Source: Verrucomicrobiaceae bacterium | Lineage (GTDB): Bacteria; Verrucomicrobiota; Verrucomicrobiia; Verrucomicrobiales; Verrucomicrobiaceae | Length of the DNA: 64,000 nucleotides | Assembly (NCBI GenBank): GCA_016713035.1 | Contig: JADJPW010000014.1 | Coordinates: 124,001 to 188,000, forward strand | Direction: 5' to 3' | Shown: piece after piece, positions 63,185-64,000 of the stretch | Numbering within the stretch: position 1 is the first letter of the stretch | Layout of the letters: each line of letters opens with the position of its first letter | The notes under the pieces: generated by a model | The model's input: only the letters and a program-made list of their open reading frames with translations | What the model was told of the DNA's origin: nothing | The model's database searches: none | Position numbers and translations under genes: made by a program

Positions 63185-64000
63185 TTAAAGTGGGATTTTC
63201 TCGATCTGGCCGACCCAGTGGTCGCCGGTGAGTTCACCGCTCGCGAAAGCGGCAATCACCTGAAACACGGAGTCGGAGAAACCGCCGATGTTGAGGATGT
63301 CCTCGCGCTCTTTGGCCTGCGTGGTCGCGTATGGCTGGATGTCGAGGCATACGAGACGGGCTTTTGGATTCCGCTGCTTGAACTTCATCCATTCGCTCAT
63401 CGTGCGCGTGGCGGAGCCACCGAAACGGCCATGCTGAGGCGTGTCCATCCACGACTCGTTATCGGAGACGTAGATCACCAGATCGGCCTGCACCTTGCGG
63501 GCATTCAGATCGATGAGCACGGCGCTGCAGTTCGTCCCACCGCAAGGCAGAGACGCGAGCTTCTGCGCGTTCGTCATCACGGAATCACGCGGATTCAGCT
63601 TCACACGAACGACATTGGTCTCAAACGGCAGCACGTCGGCATCGCGGTTCTGGCGCAGGAAGGCGGCGGCGACGAGCGCGGCGACATCGATGCAGCGCAC
63701 CTTGCTCGTGGCACCCTTGCGGACACCAGTCACAGGTGAGTGCATGGAGCCGGACACGTCCGGAGCCACGATCACTTTACCAACCACCACAGGCACATTG
63801 GAGACGGCGATCTCCATCGCATCCTGCAGCGCCTCCTTCACCTCGTGCGGCACTTCCGCGCCGACGTTGTGATAAGCGGCCATGAGCTGATACGGGAACA
63901 CTTTGGCACGACGCACCTGCTCCTCGCTGCGCAGACGGCTGGCGATGAGTCGGGTGATCTCCTTCACGGAGAACACGCCATGACGGGCAAAGGTGTTCAG
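63185..64000 (-). CDS. rsr: Ro60-like TROVE-domain RNA-binding protein, 3' part
   Basis: The open frame runs to the window edge, so only about 272 C-terminal residues are seen. The edge end reads LNTFARHGVF and then LRSEEQVRRAKVFPYQLMAA, a TROVE/HEAT repeat typical of Ro. The von Willebrand factor A part has the MIDAS site DVSGSM, then T in CGGTNCSA and the Asp of YVSDNESW. It ends in GELTGDHWVGQIEKI. Bacterial Ro (Rsr) is a ring that binds misfolded RNA and Y RNA and can pair with PNPase. It is the first gene seen of the locus, with the Y RNAs directly after it. Whether RtcR is present upstream is not visible. Confidence 0.9.
   Translation of the reverse strand: MNTFARHGVFSVKEITRLIASRLRSEEQVRRAKVFPYQLMAAYHNVGAEVPHEVKEALQDAMEIAVSNVPVVVGKVIVAPDVSGSMHSPVTGVRKGATSKVRCIDVAALVAAAFLRQNRDADVLPFETNVVRVKLNPRDSVMTNAQKLASLPCGGTNCSAVLIDLNARKVQADLVIYVSDNESWMDTPQHGRFGGSATRTMSEWMKFKQRNPKARLVCLDIQPYATTQAKEREDILNIGGFSDSVFQVIAAFASGELTGDHWVGQIEKIPL

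Overview
The window looks like a chromosome segment of a verrucomicrobial bacterium (PVC superphylum, probably near Prosthecobacter/Verrucomicrobium). The evidence is a PVC-type membrane dehydrogenase/heme-binding CxxCH protein, a planctomycete-style cytochrome fused to WD40 repeats, a giant autotransporter-associated beta-strand-repeat protein with a PA14 domain, a PEP-CTERM protein, LPS-type outer membrane enzymes and REP-associated (RAYT) transposases. The lineage call is inference from protein families, not from a marker gene.

Layout. 1-6.4 kb: a giant surface protein on the minus strand, broken by two frameshifts and running off the left edge. 6.7-16.5 kb: heme-binding dehydrogenase, a small two-helix membrane protein, a SNF2 helicase, and a PhoB/PhoR two-component pair. 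16.5-21.7 kb: a secreted hypothetical, a frameshifted RAYT, a lipid A acyltransferase-heptosyltransferase fusion, and a sialidase-like protein ending in a cloverleaf-like palindrome. 21.8-27.1 kb: a tight run of exported proteins (two related helical proteins, a WD40 protein, a PhoD-like phosphatase with a premature stop). 27.2-34.9 kb: a DenD-like dehydrogenase facing a TonB receptor, a POT peptide transporter, DUF4256, an outer-membrane efflux lipoprotein, and a PEP-CTERM protein. 35.2-41.4 kb: a three-gene ExbB/ExbD-like ion-driven motor set, an alanine symporter and a Uma2 nuclease. 41.6-46.1 kb: topoisomerase IV subunit A and a frameshifted PBP1A. 46.2-53.2 kb: exported propeller and Ig-like proteins, the cytochrome-WD40-coiled-coil protein, and an intact RAYT. 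53.4-59.3 kb: altronate dehydratase, prephenate dehydrogenase, 2-isopropylmalate synthase and a sugar dehydrogenase.

59.4-64.0 kb is the most interesting part: an RNA-repair/RNA-quality locus on the minus strand, in the order rsr (Ro60/TROVE homologue, cut by the edge), four tandem Y RNAs, rtcB (RNA ligase), a RelE/ParE-type toxin-antitoxin pair, rtcA (RNA 3'-phosphate cyclase). The four Y RNAs share a Ro-binding-like stem. Two carry circularly permuted tRNA mimics (the T-arm half precedes the D-arm half, joined by a capped acceptor stem), one keeps only a T-arm plus a capped hairpin, and one has no tRNA module.

Two cross-cutting observations. First, at least six genes are interrupted: five by small indels (two of them in one gene), mostly in short homopolymers or a CT repeat, and one by a nonsense codon. 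This suggests uncorrected sequence errors as much as real decay. Second, several intergenic spaces carry short inverted elements built from tandem seven-base words.
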